Position numbers and translations under genes: made by a program. Source: Bacillota bacterium (GTDB taxonomy: Bacteria > Bacillota > Clostridia > Christensenellales > CAG-138). From it: DNA of 16,628 nucleotides. A model generated the notes under the pieces. That model worked only from the letters and a program-made list of their open reading frames with translations. It ran no database searches and was not told the DNA's origin. Of the stretch, positions 1 to 6,824 are shown piece after piece. The stretch's first letter is position 1, and each line of letters starts with the position of its first letter. The stretch lies in the NCBI GenBank assembly GCA_023451115.1, contig JAEXFV010000101.1, forward strand, positions 1-16,628, in the 5' to 3' direction.

Positions 1-815
1 AGGCTATTGACGATGAAGAAGGAAATGCCGGCACCCGCTATCTGTATAACGCACCTTTTACCGTAGCGCCAGAGGGGTATCACCCTGCACGGCTGTCCGG
101 CTACCGGCCGCTACAGGAACTCCCCAAAGACTATACGGTGGAACTGGCGCGAGAGAGTGGGGATGTGGTGCTACCCCATAGTGGCGAAATGGAGAACGGG
201 GAACGTTTTGCCGAATTTATAGAAAAGGTCGCCCAAGTCATTCCTGCCAAATTGCGGATTACGGATTTCCGGCAGGGAACAGCGGAAGTTCAGGATATTA
301 CCTATGATAGCCGCTGTTTTACTTATGAAAAAGACGCTAGCCGTAAAACAGGGAAAAGCGAATTGGAAAAAATGGTGTTTGCGTATCTAAGAGGGCATGG
401 AGCGCAAGGGAAAAAACAGGTTGTTTTGGCAGACCACCCGGAAGGACGGTTGGGCAGGCTGGTTATAATACATGACCATGCAACCGGGTTGGGGAAAAGG
501 GCTATGGCAGCGTTACAGCAGCTGGAAAAACAGGGAGGCAGCTATCAGGTATTTGCCCCGGATGCCTCCAAAGCATTGGTTTGGATGGACAGCCTGGGCT
601 CTGCTTACATTGGCTGGAATTATTTTGGCCCCTCTGATGTTAACGGAAGCAGCATGGACTTTCAGGATCAGCAGGGAACCCTCCAAGCCCTTATTCGCAT
701 AGATTGGCTGGATGACAAAAGGGCGCAACTGGTGTTTCAAAGCAGGACGGGCAGGCAATGCCTGATAACCTTCGACGTTGGAAATAAAACGGTATTGCAG
801 CGGCAATATCAATAG
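1..815 (+). CDS. Partial protein with DUF4362-like segment (5' end outside window)
   Basis: The reading frame is open from base 3 to the TAG at 813-815, so the true start lies upstream; the GTG at 138 is only an internal codon. About 270 residues are visible. Starting near codon 47 of the visible part is a stretch reading ESGDVV..H.GE..N...F..FI.KV, then KLRIT and later YDSRCFTYEKDASR. This matches my recollection of DUF4362, a family of small Bacillota lipoproteins with the pattern NGDVV..HG..N...F, LRIT.Y and a D.S motif. The C-terminal ~130 residues are not recognised. No membrane segment is visible, but the missing N-terminus could hold a signal peptide. A Bce-type promoter follows, so this gene probably ends an upstream unit. 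That unit could be a bceRS operon, which is inference only. The family call is moderate. Confidence 0.6.
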   Translation, partial: AIDDEEGNAGTRYLYNAPFTVAPEGYHPARLSGYRPLQELPKDYTVELARESGDVVLPHSGEMENGERFAEFIEKVAQVIPAKLRITDFRQGTAEVQDITYDSRCFTYEKDASRKTGKSELEKMVFAYLRGHGAQGKKQVVLADHPEGRLGRLVIIHDHATGLGKRAMAALQQLEKQGGSYQVFAPDASKALVWMDSLGSAYIGWNYFGPSDVNGSSMDFQDQQGTLQALIRIDWLDDKRAQLVFQSRTGRQCLITFDVGNKTVLQRQYQ

Positions 816-850
816 GGGCGGCGAGCTGAAGCATGGTTGCCTGGGCAAAG

Positions 851-886
851 TGACAAAATTGTAAGAAACCAAGGGGAACTGTAAGG
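851..886 (+). promoter_or_regulatory. BceR-type operator: full site plus half-site
   Basis: TGACA (851-855), four bases, then TGTAA (860-864) fits the TNACA-N4-TGTAA consensus described for BceR-like response regulators. A second TGTAAGG half-site begins at 880, exactly 20 bp (about two helical turns) after the first TGTAA. A full site, linker and half-site arrangement is known for BceR-type promoters. It sits just upstream of the promoter of the BceAB-like operon. Confidence 0.72.
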
Positions 887-896
887 CCAATGTTAT

Positions 897-925
897 GGCT
901 TTACGGTTCCTTTGCGTTGTATACT
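897..925 (+). promoter_or_regulatory. Activator-dependent promoter of the bceAB-like operon
   Basis: The -10 element TATACT lies at 920-925. The hexamer 17 bp upstream (GGCTTT, 897-902) is a poor -35 box, as expected for a promoter that needs an activator bound just upstream. The predicted start near 932 gives a leader of about 54 nt before the ATG at 986. Confidence 0.5.
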
Positions 926-985
926 AAGCGAAAAGATATTCCCAGGCACTACGAAGTATGGGGAAAATCAAGTGCGAGGTATGGA

Positions 986-1753
986 ATGGAACTATTGTGC
1001 ATCGACCATGTAAAGAAAGTATTTAATACCCGGCTGGGGCTAAAAGAATGTGTTGCCCTACGGGATGTGTCCTTTGAAGTGACGGCAGGGGAGTTTGTAG
1101 CCATTATGGGCCCCTCAGGCTCCGGAAAAACCACATTGCTGAACATCATCGCCTCACTGGACGCCCCCACCGTTGGGGAAGTGCGCCTGGAAGGGAAAAA
1201 CCTGAAAAAAATACCGGATCGGCAGCTTTCCGCATTTCGACGGGAAAACTTGGGTTTTGTGTTCCAGGATTTCAATTTGCTGGATACCTTTTCTATCCGG
1301 GATAATATCCTCCTGCCACTGGTATTGGGAAAGACGCCGGTAAAGGAGCTGGAACCCAGGCTGCAGCCTGTGGCGGCCAGCCTGGGGTTGACGGAACTCT
1401 TAGATAAATTCCCTTATGAAGTATCTGGCGGAGAAAAGCAGCGCACCGCAGTGGCACGGGCTGTGATTACCAAGCCGAAGCTGCTGTTGGCAGACGAACC
1501 CACCGGCGCACTGGACAGCAAATCCTCTGCAAAGCTGCTGGCGATCCTATCGGGCTTGAACGTCCAGGGACAGACTATCCTGATGGTAACCCACAGCTCT
1601 ATGGCCGCCAGCCACGCGAAGCGGGTGTTGTTTATTAAAGACGGTGAGATTTTTAGCCAGCTATACCGGGGCGAGGATGATAACCGGGCCTTTTTTGAGC
1701 GCATTGTATCCAGCCTGACCCTGTTGGGAGACGGGGGTGTGGACATTGGCTAA
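986..1753 (+). CDS. BceA-type ABC transporter ATP-binding protein
   Basis: A 255-residue cytoplasmic ATPase that would power a BceAB-type transporter for antimicrobial-peptide resistance or sensing. Visible motifs are Walker A GPSGSGKTT (42-50), Q-loop Q94, signature VSGGEKQR (146-153), Walker B LLLADEP (167-172) and H-loop H203. The layout is that of the MacB/LolD/BceA group, and the length matches BceA. The ATG at 986 is chosen because GAGGT at 976-980 sits 5 nt upstream; an ATG at 890 is in frame but would add 32 residues that overlap the promoter. The 3' end overlaps the permease start by 17 bp, showing translational coupling. The upstream BceR-type operator supports the assignment. The peptide substrate cannot be told from sequence. 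Confidence 0.93.
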   Translation: MELLCIDHVKKVFNTRLGLKECVALRDVSFEVTAGEFVAIMGPSGSGKTTLLNIIASLDAPTVGEVRLEGKNLKKIPDRQLSAFRRENLGFVFQDFNLLDTFSIRDNILLPLVLGKTPVKELEPRLQPVAASLGLTELLDKFPYEVSGGEKQRTAVARAVITKPKLLLADEPTGALDSKSSAKLLAILSGLNVQGQTILMVTHSSMAASHAKRVLFIKDGEIFSQLYRGEDDNRAFFERIVSSLTLLGDGGVDIG

Positions 1754-3500
1754 CGGCAGTATCCGTTGCTTTTATTTGCGGCTTGCCTGGGGGAACGTGA
1801 AACGAAGCCGGGAAATTTACTTGCCTTATGCTCTGGCTACCGCGATAATGGCAGGAGTATACTTTTTAATCCTGGCCTTGATGTATTCTCCAGGGCTGGC
1901 CAATGTGCCAGGCGGAGAAACCACACGGATGATGTTTATGATGGGCATCACGGTATTTACCCTGTTCGTATTCGGGTTCATGATGTATATCAATGGATTT
2001 CTGATGAAGCGCCGCAAAAAGGAGTTTGGGCTTTACGGGGTACTGGGGCTGGAAAAGCGCCATGTGTGCCGGGTGCTGTGCTGGGAAAACGCCATGGTAA
2101 TTGGCATTGGCGTGGTAACAGGGGTAGCGCTGGGAATGGTATTGGGCAGATTGCTGTTTATGGTGCTGCTCAATCTAATTCGAGCTGCGGGAGACTCCAC
2201 ATTTGTCATTCCGCCTGTGGCTTATTGCGGCACGGCGCTGCTGTTTTTTGCGGTGTTTGTTGCAGCTTCCCTCTTTAATTCCGTAAAAGTGCGTCTTGCA
2301 AGGACGGTAGAGCTGTTAAAGGGAGACCAGCGGGGAGAAAAAACACCTAAGACGGTGCTGCCCGGCGCGATATTAGGATTTGTGCTGCTGGCATCCGCTT
2401 ATTACACAGCCCTTACCGTGCAAAATATGGCGCTGGCATTGGCGCTGTTTTTCTTAGCGGTGCTGGTAGTGATTGTGGCTACTTATTTGCTCTTTCATGC
2501 GGGCAGCATTGCGGTATTACGGGGATTGCGCAAAAATAGGAGAATTTACTACCAGAGAGAGAATTTTGTGGCCATCTCAGGCATGTTCCACAGGATGCGG
2601 CAAAATGCTTCGGGCCTGGCGACCATTTGTATCCTTTCCACCATGTTGATGGTTACGGTGTCTGGAACCGTGGCGTTATATGCAGGGCAGCAGGAAATTG
2701 CCCGGGCGCTGAATCCTATGGACGTATACTTTAGCCCCCACTTGGAGGAAGGGCAGCAACTCAACGCCACGCAATTACTGGATTTTGACGAGGAAATTGC
2801 AGCTCTGGCAGCCCAGTATGGCGTGCGGGTGGAAGCGGATGAAAGCGCTTTGTATTATTATGACCCAACCCAGCAGGCATTGGGCGAGTATAATTATCGC
2901 CAAAATTATACCTGGGTGACCAGTGAGGATGAGGTGGAGCAGCTGCCCCACTGCTTGCGGATTAACCAAATCCTGGCGTTCAATTTAAAGGGAGATGAGG
3001 ACGCTTGCGAGATGGTAGCAGCCCAAACCGAAGAGGTGGGGCAGCGGGTATTCCAGGTTTCTGGCTACCGAATGGGGAATATCTATGAATATTGGAAAAC
3101 CAGCTTTCCGATCTTTGGCGGGTTACTGTTCCTAGGGGCGTTTTTCGCAGTGCTGTTTCTGGCGATCACAGTGTTGATTATCTATTTCAAACAGATCACA
3201 GAAGGCATGGAGGATAAAGGACGGTTTGAAATTCTGCAAAAGGTGGGCATGGATGAAGACCAGGTAAAGAAGGCCATCAACCGGCAAATCTTATGGGTGT
3301 TTTTCCTGCCGTTAATTGCGGCCTTGTGCCACACCCTGGTTGGAGGGGTGATGGTGACCAAGATGATGGAGGTGTTTTCTTTATACAATAGCGCCTTGAC
3401 ATTTGGCTGCATTTTGATTACCTGCGGGGTATTTGCAGTGGTATACCTGCTGGTGTACCGGCAAACTGCACGGGTGTATTATCGGATTGTAAAGCGTTAA
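1737..3500 (+). CDS. BceB-type ABC transporter permease (FtsX-like)
   Basis: A 587-residue membrane protein with ten predicted transmembrane segments, at about residues 31-50, 66-88, 118-146, 162-184, 207-227, 231-256, 292-315, 457-483, 518-545 and 552-573. One large extracytoplasmic loop lies between segments 7 and 8 (about 317-455). This is the BceB/VraG/PsdB topology, where the loop contributes to peptide recognition and signalling to a BceS-type kinase. The protein and its loop (about 140 residues) are shorter than I recall for B. subtilis BceB (about 650, loop about 200). The start is a GTG at 1737 with GGGAG at 1726-1730; a TTG at 1746 is the alternative. The gene overlaps the ATPase gene by 17 bp, and a lipoprotein gene follows after 17 nt. 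Confidence 0.92.
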   Translation: MWTLANGSIRCFYLRLAWGNVKRSREIYLPYALATAIMAGVYFLILALMYSPGLANVPGGETTRMMFMMGITVFTLFVFGFMMYINGFLMKRRKKEFGLYGVLGLEKRHVCRVLCWENAMVIGIGVVTGVALGMVLGRLLFMVLLNLIRAAGDSTFVIPPVAYCGTALLFFAVFVAASLFNSVKVRLARTVELLKGDQRGEKTPKTVLPGAILGFVLLASAYYTALTVQNMALALALFFLAVLVVIVATYLLFHAGSIAVLRGLRKNRRIYYQRENFVAISGMFHRMRQNASGLATICILSTMLMVTVSGTVALYAGQQEIARALNPMDVYFSPHLEEGQQLNATQLLDFDEEIAALAAQYGVRVEADESALYYYDPTQQALGEYNYRQNYTWVTSEDEVEQLPHCLRINQILAFNLKGDEDACEMVAAQTEEVGQRVFQVSGYRMGNIYEYWKTSFPIFGGLLFLGAFFAVLFLAITVLIIYFKQITEGMEDKGRFEILQKVGMDEDQVKKAINRQILWVFFLPLIAALCHTLVGGVMVTKMMEVFSLYNSALTFGCILITCGVFAVVYLLVYRQTARVYYRIVKR

Positions 3501-3517
3501 CAAGGAGGGGCAAGAAT

Positions 3518-4036
3518 ATGCCGGGATGGAAAAGAGGATTAGGCATTCTCTTACTGGCAATCACCCTGGGAGCAGGATTAACAGGCTGCGCCTTATGGGA
3601 TGGGCTGGGTGACTCCGCGTTATTGAACGGCCTGGTGGAAATGAAATGGAGCCAGAAAGAACACTGGGAAATCAACCCGGAGAATGCAGCCCAAGTAATA
3701 GGAAAGGCGGGAACCTATCAAATATTGGACCGCCGTATCCCCAGGGAGGAGATTGACAGCTGGACGGGGATGATTGGCATGTTTGCGGTGCTGGATGAAG
3801 AAAACCGGGTGCTCCGGCAGGAAAAAATGCAGCCGGGAAACATTGCCGCTATTGTGGATATCCTGCGGGACGCAGGGGAAGAAGCCGCGGTATCCCTTAC
3901 CTACCAGAGCGTGTGTACCATCCAGGGAGAAGAGGGGGGCGTATGCGTGGATATAAACGGCAATTTTTATCAGGCGGTACCGTTGGATGATCCACAGGCG
4001 CAGCAAAATCCCCTGCAATTGGAATTTACGGATTGA
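3518..4036 (+). CDS. Small lipoprotein of the bceAB-like operon, function unknown
   Basis: A 172-residue protein with a short basic start, a hydrophobic stretch (residues 8-20) and a lipobox LTGC at 21-24. It should therefore be lipid-anchored on the outer face of the membrane, leaving about 149 residues. I do not recognise the mature domain. It has alternating charged and hydrophobic segments, an SWTGMIGMFAVLDEE stretch and no further cysteines apart from one in a VCTIQGEEGG segment. AAGGAGG at 3502-3508 is a strong ribosome binding site for the ATG at 3518. The gene begins 17 nt after the permease stop with no promoter between, so it is very likely co-transcribed. It may be an accessory immunity or ligand-binding component of the transporter; that is inferred from position only. 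Confidence 0.85.
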   Translation: MPGWKRGLGILLLAITLGAGLTGCALWDGLGDSALLNGLVEMKWSQKEHWEINPENAAQVIGKAGTYQILDRRIPREEIDSWTGMIGMFAVLDEENRVLRQEKMQPGNIAAIVDILRDAGEEAAVSLTYQSVCTIQGEEGGVCVDINGNFYQAVPLDDPQAQQNPLQLEFTD

Positions 4037-4066
4037 AGAAACAATTTTAAATTTTCTTTGGATCCA

Positions 4067-4095
4067 TTGGTTGCTGCCCTGCGATATGCTACAAT
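4067..4095 (+). promoter_or_regulatory. Promoter for the YccF-family gene
   Basis: TTGGTT (4067-4072), a 17-bp spacer and TACAAT (4090-4095), with an extended TG at 4087-4088. The predicted start is near 4102, about 35 nt before the ATG at 4137. It lies just after the lipoprotein gene. Confidence 0.65.
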
Positions 4096-4136
4096 ACACC
4101 ACAGGAACAACATAATCAAAAAGACGGGAGAAACGT

Positions 4137-4496
4137 ATGGGTTGTTTGGGAAACGCGCTGTGGTTTTTGCTGGGGGGTATCTGGCTGGGGCTAGGCTGGT
4201 CGCTGGCTGGGGTTTTATGGTGCATTACCATTGTTGGCATCCCCTGGGGCATACAGTGCTTCAAGTTTGCAAAGCTGGCTTTTTTCCCATTTGGGAAGGA
4301 AATTCAATATGGCGGTGGGGTGGGTTCCCTGCTGCTAAACATCATTTGGATGCTGATTTCGGGCCTCCCGCTGGCGCTGGAGGCGGCGCTCCTCGGATGT
4401 ATATTCTGCATCACCATTATTGGCATTCCCTTTGGCAAACAATGCTTTAAATTTGCAAAGCTGGCACTGATGCCGTTTGGTTCCACCGTAGCATAA
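4137..4496 (+). CDS. YccF-family (DUF307) inner-membrane protein
   Basis: A 119-residue hydrophobic protein with a clear internal duplication. The segment CITIVGIPWG..CFKFAKLAFFPFG (about residues 29-53) recurs as CITIIGIPFG..CFKFAKLALMPFG (about 91-115). Hydrophobic segments lie around 8-34, 62-80 and 82-98. Two copies of a GIP.G..CFK.AKLA..PFG motif are characteristic of the YccF family, whose role is unknown. GGGAG at 4126-4130 precedes the ATG. The gene has its own promoter and is followed by a strong hairpin, so it seems to be a single-gene unit. Confidence 0.9.
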   Translation: MGCLGNALWFLLGGIWLGLGWSLAGVLWCITIVGIPWGIQCFKFAKLAFFPFGKEIQYGGGVGSLLLNIIWMLISGLPLALEAALLGCIFCITIIGIPFGKQCFKFAKLALMPFGSTVA

Positions 4497-4510
4497 TGCT
4501 CTTGTACCAA

Positions 4511-4543
4511 CACAGGCGCGCTGTATCAAACAGCGCGCCTGTG
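4511..4543. terminator. Perfect 13-bp hairpin between convergent genes
   Basis: CACAGGCGCGCTG (4511-4523) pairs fully with CAGCGCGCCTGTG (4531-4543) across a 7-nt loop. It lies between the end of the YccF gene and the 3' end of the convergent PepSY lipoprotein gene, so it could stop both transcripts. Neither flank has a proper T-run, so it is not a canonical intrinsic terminator. Confidence 0.6.
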
Positions 4544-4574
4544 CTGGCATATGGGAGGAAGGGGAATGACCAGG

Positions 4575-5087
4575 TTAGTCCTGATCATGGTCCCATTCCA
4601 GTATTGTTCCATCGGACACCCGGATTTCATACTCATATTCCATGCGGCCTTGTTGAAATTCAATGTCGTACACCGCTACGCCATTGTCTTGGCCTTCTTT
4701 GGCCTTGGTAAAAAATACTTGATCTGGCAGTAGGCCGGCATGATCCAAAGCAATCTGTTTTGCCTGGGCAATGGTAATGCCGGATGCATTTTCGCCTGTT
4801 ATGCTGGAAGAAGGCGGTTGCTCCGTGCTTTCAGGCGGTGCAGATGGCGTAGGGGATGGGACGTCGTCCTCCTGAGCGGCCGGGGTAACGGCTGGTTGAC
4901 TATCCTGCTCCTTTAGCGCCTCCACCTCTTCTTTTAAAGCAGCAATATCCTGGCTGATGCCGTCCAACTGCTCTTTTAGGGCGGAAAAATCCCCACTGGT
5001 ATCCGCCTGGATAGGCGTTGGTGCGCACCCGGCTGCCAAAGCAGCCAGTGCAAGAGCAAAAACAATAGTCAAACAGATCCGCTTCAT
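4575..5087 (-). CDS. PepSY-domain lipoprotein with coiled-coil stalk
   Basis: A 170-residue lipoprotein. It has a signal peptide with lipobox AAGC (18-21), a charged heptad-like segment (about 34-61, rich in LKEQ, ALKEEVEALKE) likely to be a coiled coil, and a Pro/Ser/Thr linker (about 62-102). One PepSY domain (about 104-166) starts with ITIAQAKQIALDHAGL and ends YEYEIRVSDGTILEWDHD. PepSY domains are known as inhibitor or binding modules outside the membrane. The domain is very close to the third PepSY domain of the gene upstream, which suggests a recent duplication. The ATG at 5087 has AAGGAG at 5098-5103. The gene starts 21 nt after the upstream PepSY gene, so it is the second gene of that operon. 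Confidence 0.9.
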   Translation of the reverse strand: MKRICLTIVFALALAALAAGCAPTPIQADTSGDFSALKEQLDGISQDIAALKEEVEALKEQDSQPAVTPAAQEDDVPSPTPSAPPESTEQPPSSSITGENASGITIAQAKQIALDHAGLLPDQVFFTKAKEGQDNGVAVYDIEFQQGRMEYEYEIRVSDGTILEWDHDQD

Positions 5088-5108
5088 GGGTATGGCACTC
5101 CTTTGTCT

Positions 5109-5906
5109 TTAATCGTCGTATTCTTTATCCCATTCTAGGATTTTTCCGGTGGAAACACTAATTTCATATTCATATTCCATACGGCCTTTTTCAAACTCAA
5201 TTTCATATACGGTGCGGCCATCGTCATGGTCTTTCTTCGCTTTTGTAAAGCGTACTTGGTCGGCGGACAATCCAGCATGCTTTAGGGCAATCGCTTTTGC
5301 CTGCTCCAGCGTGATGTTGGAGGCAGAAGCAGCGGTTGCAGGCTTGCTGGAAGGAACGGCGTCTTCTTCGGGGATGTGGCTTTCCGCGTCATAATCGCAG
5401 GAAAGGATTTTGCCTGTAGAGGCGCTTACTTCGTAGTCATATTCAGCGTCGGCGGAATAGAATTCCAGCTCGTATACGGCCTGACCGTCATCATAATCCA
5501 GTTCTTCCTGCACAAAGATTACCTCTTCCTGCTTTCGCCCCGCATGCTTTAAGGCAGCGGATTTCGCCTGCTCCAGGCTAATTTTGCGTTTGCTGGCAGG
5601 CGGCAGGGTGGTTTGTGCATCATGATCATAATCCAGGATGCGGCCGGAGGAGTAAGAAATTTCATAATCATATTCGCTGCGGCCCTGGAAAAACTCAATT
5701 TCATACACCTTGCGGCCATCGTCATACTCCAGCTTTGCCTGGGTAAAGGTTACGCTTTTCTGCTCCAAGCCGGCATGTTCCAGTGCAATGGACTTTGCCT
5801 GCTCCAATGTAACGGGGGTTTCTGCAGCCAGGGCGGGGGCGCCAAAGGACAGCAGCATCGTTAGGGGAAGGCACAGGGCAAGCGATTTTTTCCAATTTGC
5901 GTTCAT
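5109..5906 (-). CDS. Secreted triple PepSY-domain protein
   Basis: A 265-residue exported protein. It has an N-terminal signal peptide (residues 1-28, cleavage after ALA) and three tandem PepSY domains at about 32-95, 108-172 and 197-260. Each follows the pattern LEQAK..AL.HAG....V.F......DDG..VYE.EF....EY.YE.S.S.GKIL..D.D. The linkers are short and polar and the repeats end in acidic Asp-rich tails. There is no lipobox or C-terminal anchor, so the protein is probably released or held by partners. AAGGAGG (5914-5920) precedes the ATG at 5906. It is the first gene of a two-gene operon, divergent from a regulator and kinase pair. The B. subtilis ykoGHI locus likewise joins a two-component system with a PepSY protein (YkoI). 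A sensing or ligand-sequestering role is inferred. Confidence 0.92.
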   Translation of the reverse strand: MNANWKKSLALCLPLTMLLSFGAPALAAETPVTLEQAKSIALEHAGLEQKSVTFTQAKLEYDDGRKVYEIEFFQGRSEYDYEISYSSGRILDYDHDAQTTLPPASKRKISLEQAKSAALKHAGRKQEEVIFVQEELDYDDGQAVYELEFYSADAEYDYEVSASTGKILSCDYDAESHIPEEDAVPSSKPATAASASNITLEQAKAIALKHAGLSADQVRFTKAKKDHDDGRTVYEIEFEKGRMEYEYEISVSTGKILEWDKEYDD

Positions 5907-5945
5907 GTTAGATCCTCCTTGTTGGATACGTTTTTGTTTGGTATG

Positions 5946-5973
5946 GATATACCATAACGTTCAAAAATGAATC
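5946..5973 (-). promoter_or_regulatory. Candidate promoter of the PepSY operon
   Basis: On the minus strand a -10-like TATATC (5951-5946) lies 16 bp after GATTCA (5973-5968), which overlaps a TTCAT operator repeat. The boxes are weak, as for an activated promoter. TATGGT (5956-5951) is an alternative -10. A small inverted repeat, TGGTAT/ATACCA (5939-5944, 5949-5954), overlaps this region. Confidence 0.4.
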
Positions 5974-6021
5974 CAACATGAAATAAAAAAATTTTTGCCC
6001 TTTATTTCATCTTTGCTTCAT
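5967..6021. promoter_or_regulatory. Mirror-image twin operator (TTCAT-N6-TTCAT in both directions)
   Basis: ATGAA occurs at 5967-5971 and 5978-5982, and its complement TTCAT at 6006-6010 and 6017-6021. Each pair has an 11-bp period, and the whole is symmetric about 5994. The inner arms extend to a perfect 10-bp inverted repeat (5978-5987 with 6001-6010). Tandem half-sites 11 bp apart are typical of OmpR-family regulators, and the adjacent gene encodes one. Each pair faces one of the two divergent promoters, with the -10 box beginning 20-21 bp beyond the start of the outer repeat. Confidence 0.65.
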
Positions 6022-6043
6022 GATGGTTTACTATTATTATAAT
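6015..6043 (+). promoter_or_regulatory. Promoter of the CutRS/YkoGH-like regulator-kinase operon
   Basis: A perfect TATAAT lies at 6038-6043. The -35 region (GCTTCA, 6015-6020, 17-bp spacer) is weak and is covered by an operator repeat, which suggests activation by the bound regulator. The predicted start near 6050 gives a leader of about 100 nt before the ATG at 6150. Confidence 0.6.
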
Positions 6044-6149
6044 GAAATTATGATTGCACGCAAGCGGCACTGGGGTTGTTTCCAACTTATGGCGCGCAGG
6101 ACAGCGGAAGCGACTTTGCCACTTGGTTGATAAGGAAAGGAGAGAGCGC

Positions 6150-6824
6150 ATGCGTATCCTGATTGTAGAGGATGAGCGGCAATTAAACGACGCCTTGTTT
6201 CGCCTGCTCAGCGCCGTACACTATGGAGTGGACCGGGCATATGACGGACTGGAAGCGGAGGAGCTTATTCAGGCAACCCAGTACGATGGAATCATATTGG
6301 ATTTGATGCTGCCCAAACTGGATGGAAAGACGCTGCTCAGCCGCATGCGGGCCCGCGGGGACGCTACCCCTGTGCTGATCCTGACAGCACGGGACAGTGT
6401 GGAGGACCGGGTGAAGGGGCTGGATGCAGGGGCTGACGATTATCTGGTGAAGCCATTTGCCAGGGAAGAATTGCTGGCCCGGGTGCGGGCGCTGCTGCGC
6501 CGGCAAAGCGGCCCGTCTTCCAGCCAGTTATGCGTTGGAGATTTGGTGCTGGATACCGCCACCCATCAGGTATCCCGTGGAGGAGAAGCGCTGATGTTAT
6601 CCGGGAGGGAGTTTGCCATATTGGAATACCTGATGCGCAATAAAGGCATACCGTTATCCCGCCAGCGCATTGAGGACCACATCTGGAATTATGATTATGA
6701 AGGCGGATCCAATGTGGTGGATGTATATATCCGCAAACTGCGTAAATTGATTGACGAGGGGAGGGAGCCCAAGCTCATTCATACGGTGCGCAACGTAGGC
6801 TATGTGCTGCGGGTGCCGGTATGA
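6150..6824 (+). CDS. OmpR-family response regulator (partner of the adjacent kinase)
   Basis: A 224-residue regulator. The receiver domain is residues 1-118, with acidic pocket E7/D8, phospho-acceptor D51 in LDLMLP, T79 and K101 in LVKPF. A winged-helix DNA-binding domain follows (about 127-222), ending in VDVYIRKLRKLID and HTVRNVGYVLR. The ATG at 6150 is preferred because AAAGGAGA (6137-6144) lies just upstream. The in-frame codon at 6054 would add 32 residues within the leader, ahead of the conserved MRILIVED start. The stop overlaps the kinase start by ATGA. It is the likely binder of the mirror operator upstream, so it may control itself and the divergent PepSY operon. Confidence 0.95.
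   Translation: MRILIVEDERQLNDALFRLLSAVHYGVDRAYDGLEAEELIQATQYDGIILDLMLPKLDGKTLLSRMRARGDATPVLILTARDSVEDRVKGLDAGADDYLVKPFAREELLARVRALLRRQSGPSSSQLCVGDLVLDTATHQVSRGGEALMLSGREFAILEYLMRNKGIPLSRQRIEDHIWNYDYEGGSNVVDVYIRKLRKLIDEGREPKLIHTVRNVGYVLRVPV

Noticed and set aside
890..985. N-terminal extension of the Bce-type ATPase from the ATG at 890
   Set aside because: It overlaps the promoter, has no good ribosome binding site and precedes the normal family start; GAGGT fits the ATG at 986.
3620..4264. 214-codon open frame on the minus strand
   Set aside because: It is antisense to the lipoprotein and YccF genes, which have clear signals; the translation has no domain pattern or ribosome binding site.
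5109..5906. Tandem PepSY repeats as a DNA satellite or CRISPR-like repeat
   Set aside because: The period is about 230-270 bases and variable, and the repeats are coding and diverged; they are protein domain repeats.
6054..6149. N-terminal extension of the first response regulator
   Set aside because: Receiver domains begin directly at MRILIVED, and AAAGGAGA fits the ATG at 6150; the extension is leader sequence.
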